DNA of 36,579 nt, taken from the NCBI GenBank assembly GCA_018662825.1, contig JABJFI010000015.1:1-36579 (forward strand), given 5' to 3'. Origin of the DNA: Methanobacteriota archaeon (GTDB taxonomy: Archaea; Thermoplasmatota; Poseidoniia; Poseidoniales; Poseidoniaceae). Below are positions 35,894 through 36,579 of this stretch, one piece after another. How positions within the stretch are numbered: position 1 is the first letter of the stretch; every line of letters starts with the position of its first letter. The notes under the pieces were generated by a model, which was not told the origin of the DNA, did not search any database, and saw only the letters and a program-made list of their open reading frames with translations. Made by a program: the position numbers and the translations under genes.

Positions 35894-36579
35894 TCAACGA
35901 ACTGCATTTTGCGTTCCACAAATTGGACAAAATCTCCAATAAGGGTCAAGTCCAATACCACATCCGCGGCACAATACTCCTGAACGTATCGTAGGTTGAA
36001 CATGTTGAATCGGTTGTCGGGGTTGATTCCAACCTTGTTGTTGAGCCGGTTGTTGATTCCAACCTTGTTGTTGATTAGGTTGTTGATTCCAGCCTTGTTG
36101 CTGAGCAGGTTGTTGAGCAGGTTGTTGAGCAGGTTGTTGAGCAGGTTGTTGAGCAGGTTGTTGAGCAGGTTGCTGAGCAGGTTGTTGAACCGGCTCTGGC
36201 TGAGAAAGTGGTTTGCGAACTGGAGCAACTGGACGAGGGAGAGATTGTGTTTTCTCAGCAGCTGGTGATGAAATGAATTCTGAAAGTGAAACGACACCAT
36301 CTCCATCAGTATCGGCTTGTTGATGCAAAATTTCAGCCTCTTCAAGTGAGGTGCCAGTAGCCACCGATAATTCTTCAACTGAAAGTTGTTGACTTCCATC
36401 TGTATCTGCGGCAAGGAAATGTTCAGCCGCACTGACAAATTCTGGCTCAGGTTCAGGTTCTGGTTCAGGTTCAGGTTCAGGTTCTGGTTCTGGTTCTGGT
36501 TCAGGTTCTGGTTCAGGTTCTGGTTCAGGTTCTGGTTCTGGTTTTGGTTCAGGTTCAGGTTCAGGTTCTGGCTCTGGCT
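35894..36579 (-). CDS. Partial PE-repeat / tandem EF-hand / Q-rich / C-terminal zinc-ribbon protein
   Basis: The frame of ORF 35894..36364 stays open to the window edge: ...PEPEPEPEFVSAAEHFLAADTDGSQQLSVEELSVATGTSLEEAEILHQQADTDGDGVVSLSEF...(QQPA)n...CRGCGIGLDPYWRFCPICGTQ. The listed start is an internal GTG. Confidence 0.85.
   Translation of the reverse strand, partial: PEPEPEPEPEPKPEPEPEPEPEPEPEPEPEPEPEPEPEPEPEPEPEFVSAAEHFLAADTDGSQQLSVEELSVATGTSLEEAEILHQQADTDGDGVVSLSEFISSPAAEKTQSLPRPVAPVRKPLSQPEPVQQPAQQPAQQPAQQPAQQPAQQPAQQPAQQQGWNQQPNQQQGWNQQPAQQQGWNQPRQPIQHVQPTIRSGVLCRGCGIGLDPYWRFCPICGTQNAVR
36095..36190. repeat. 12-nt tandem repeat GTTGTTGAGCAG encoding (PAQQ)n
   Basis: At least six near-perfect consecutive units, in frame with the - strand CDS. 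Confidence 0.88.
36440..36579. repeat. Hexamer (GGTTCW/GGCTCW) tandem repeat encoding Pro-Glu repeats
   Basis: Uninterrupted GGTTCA/GGTTCT units running to the window end. Confidence 0.9.

Noticed and set aside
36000-36190. Possible CRISPR or minisatellite array (GTTGTTGAGCAG)n
   Set aside because: Units are 12 nt with no spacers and are in frame with the EF-hand/zinc-ribbon CDS.
35996-36268. + strand LLSRLLSRLLSRLL leucine-rich ORF
   Set aside because: Antisense of the PAQQ repeat. No independent support.

Overview
This ~36.6 kb window is a compact, moderately AT-rich stretch of what looks like an archaeal chromosome. The best guess is a Marine Group II / Poseidoniia-like lineage. That guess rests on 2-oxoacid:ferredoxin oxidoreductase, an archaeal-type NFACT/RqcH protein, and a very large signal-peptide/FG-GAP/C-terminal-TM surface protein with a GY-P-x-x-A-x-x-Y-A-Q-Q-Y tail. 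It is an inference, not shown by a marker gene. Recognisable genes: aconitase, membrane cyclophilin, KorA/KorB, a DUF2135-like protein, glutaredoxin, a Nudix-MBL fusion, a quinone oxidoreductase-like MDR, NFACT/RqcH, a DEAD-box helicase with a long RGG tail, a thiolase, a bacterial-type RNase PH, a membrane protein with a Sm_multidrug_ex-like C-terminus, MogA/MoaB, dihydroorotase, an M32 carboxypeptidase and an M29-like aminopeptidase homologue. There are two tRNAs: Gln-CTG (-) and Phe-GAA (+). The two window edges hold partial genes that the ORF track misses or mis-frames. The left edge encodes a tandem RanBP2-type zinc-finger/RGG protein resembling eukaryotic FUS/EWS/TAF15. The right edge encodes a PE-repeat/EF-hand/Q-rich/zinc-ribbon protein. 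Most interesting observations: (1) the FET-like RGG-ZnF protein together with an RGG-tailed DEAD-box helicase; (2) a HEPN/DUF4145-like gene bracketed by 23-nt near-identical direct repeats; (3) an M29 peptidase homologue that appears to have lost metal ligands; (4) a GC-shifted patch inside the seven-bladed FG-GAP ectodomain of the giant surface protein; (5) an identical GAAGAAGAGTGA (EEE-stop) ending on three unrelated genes.
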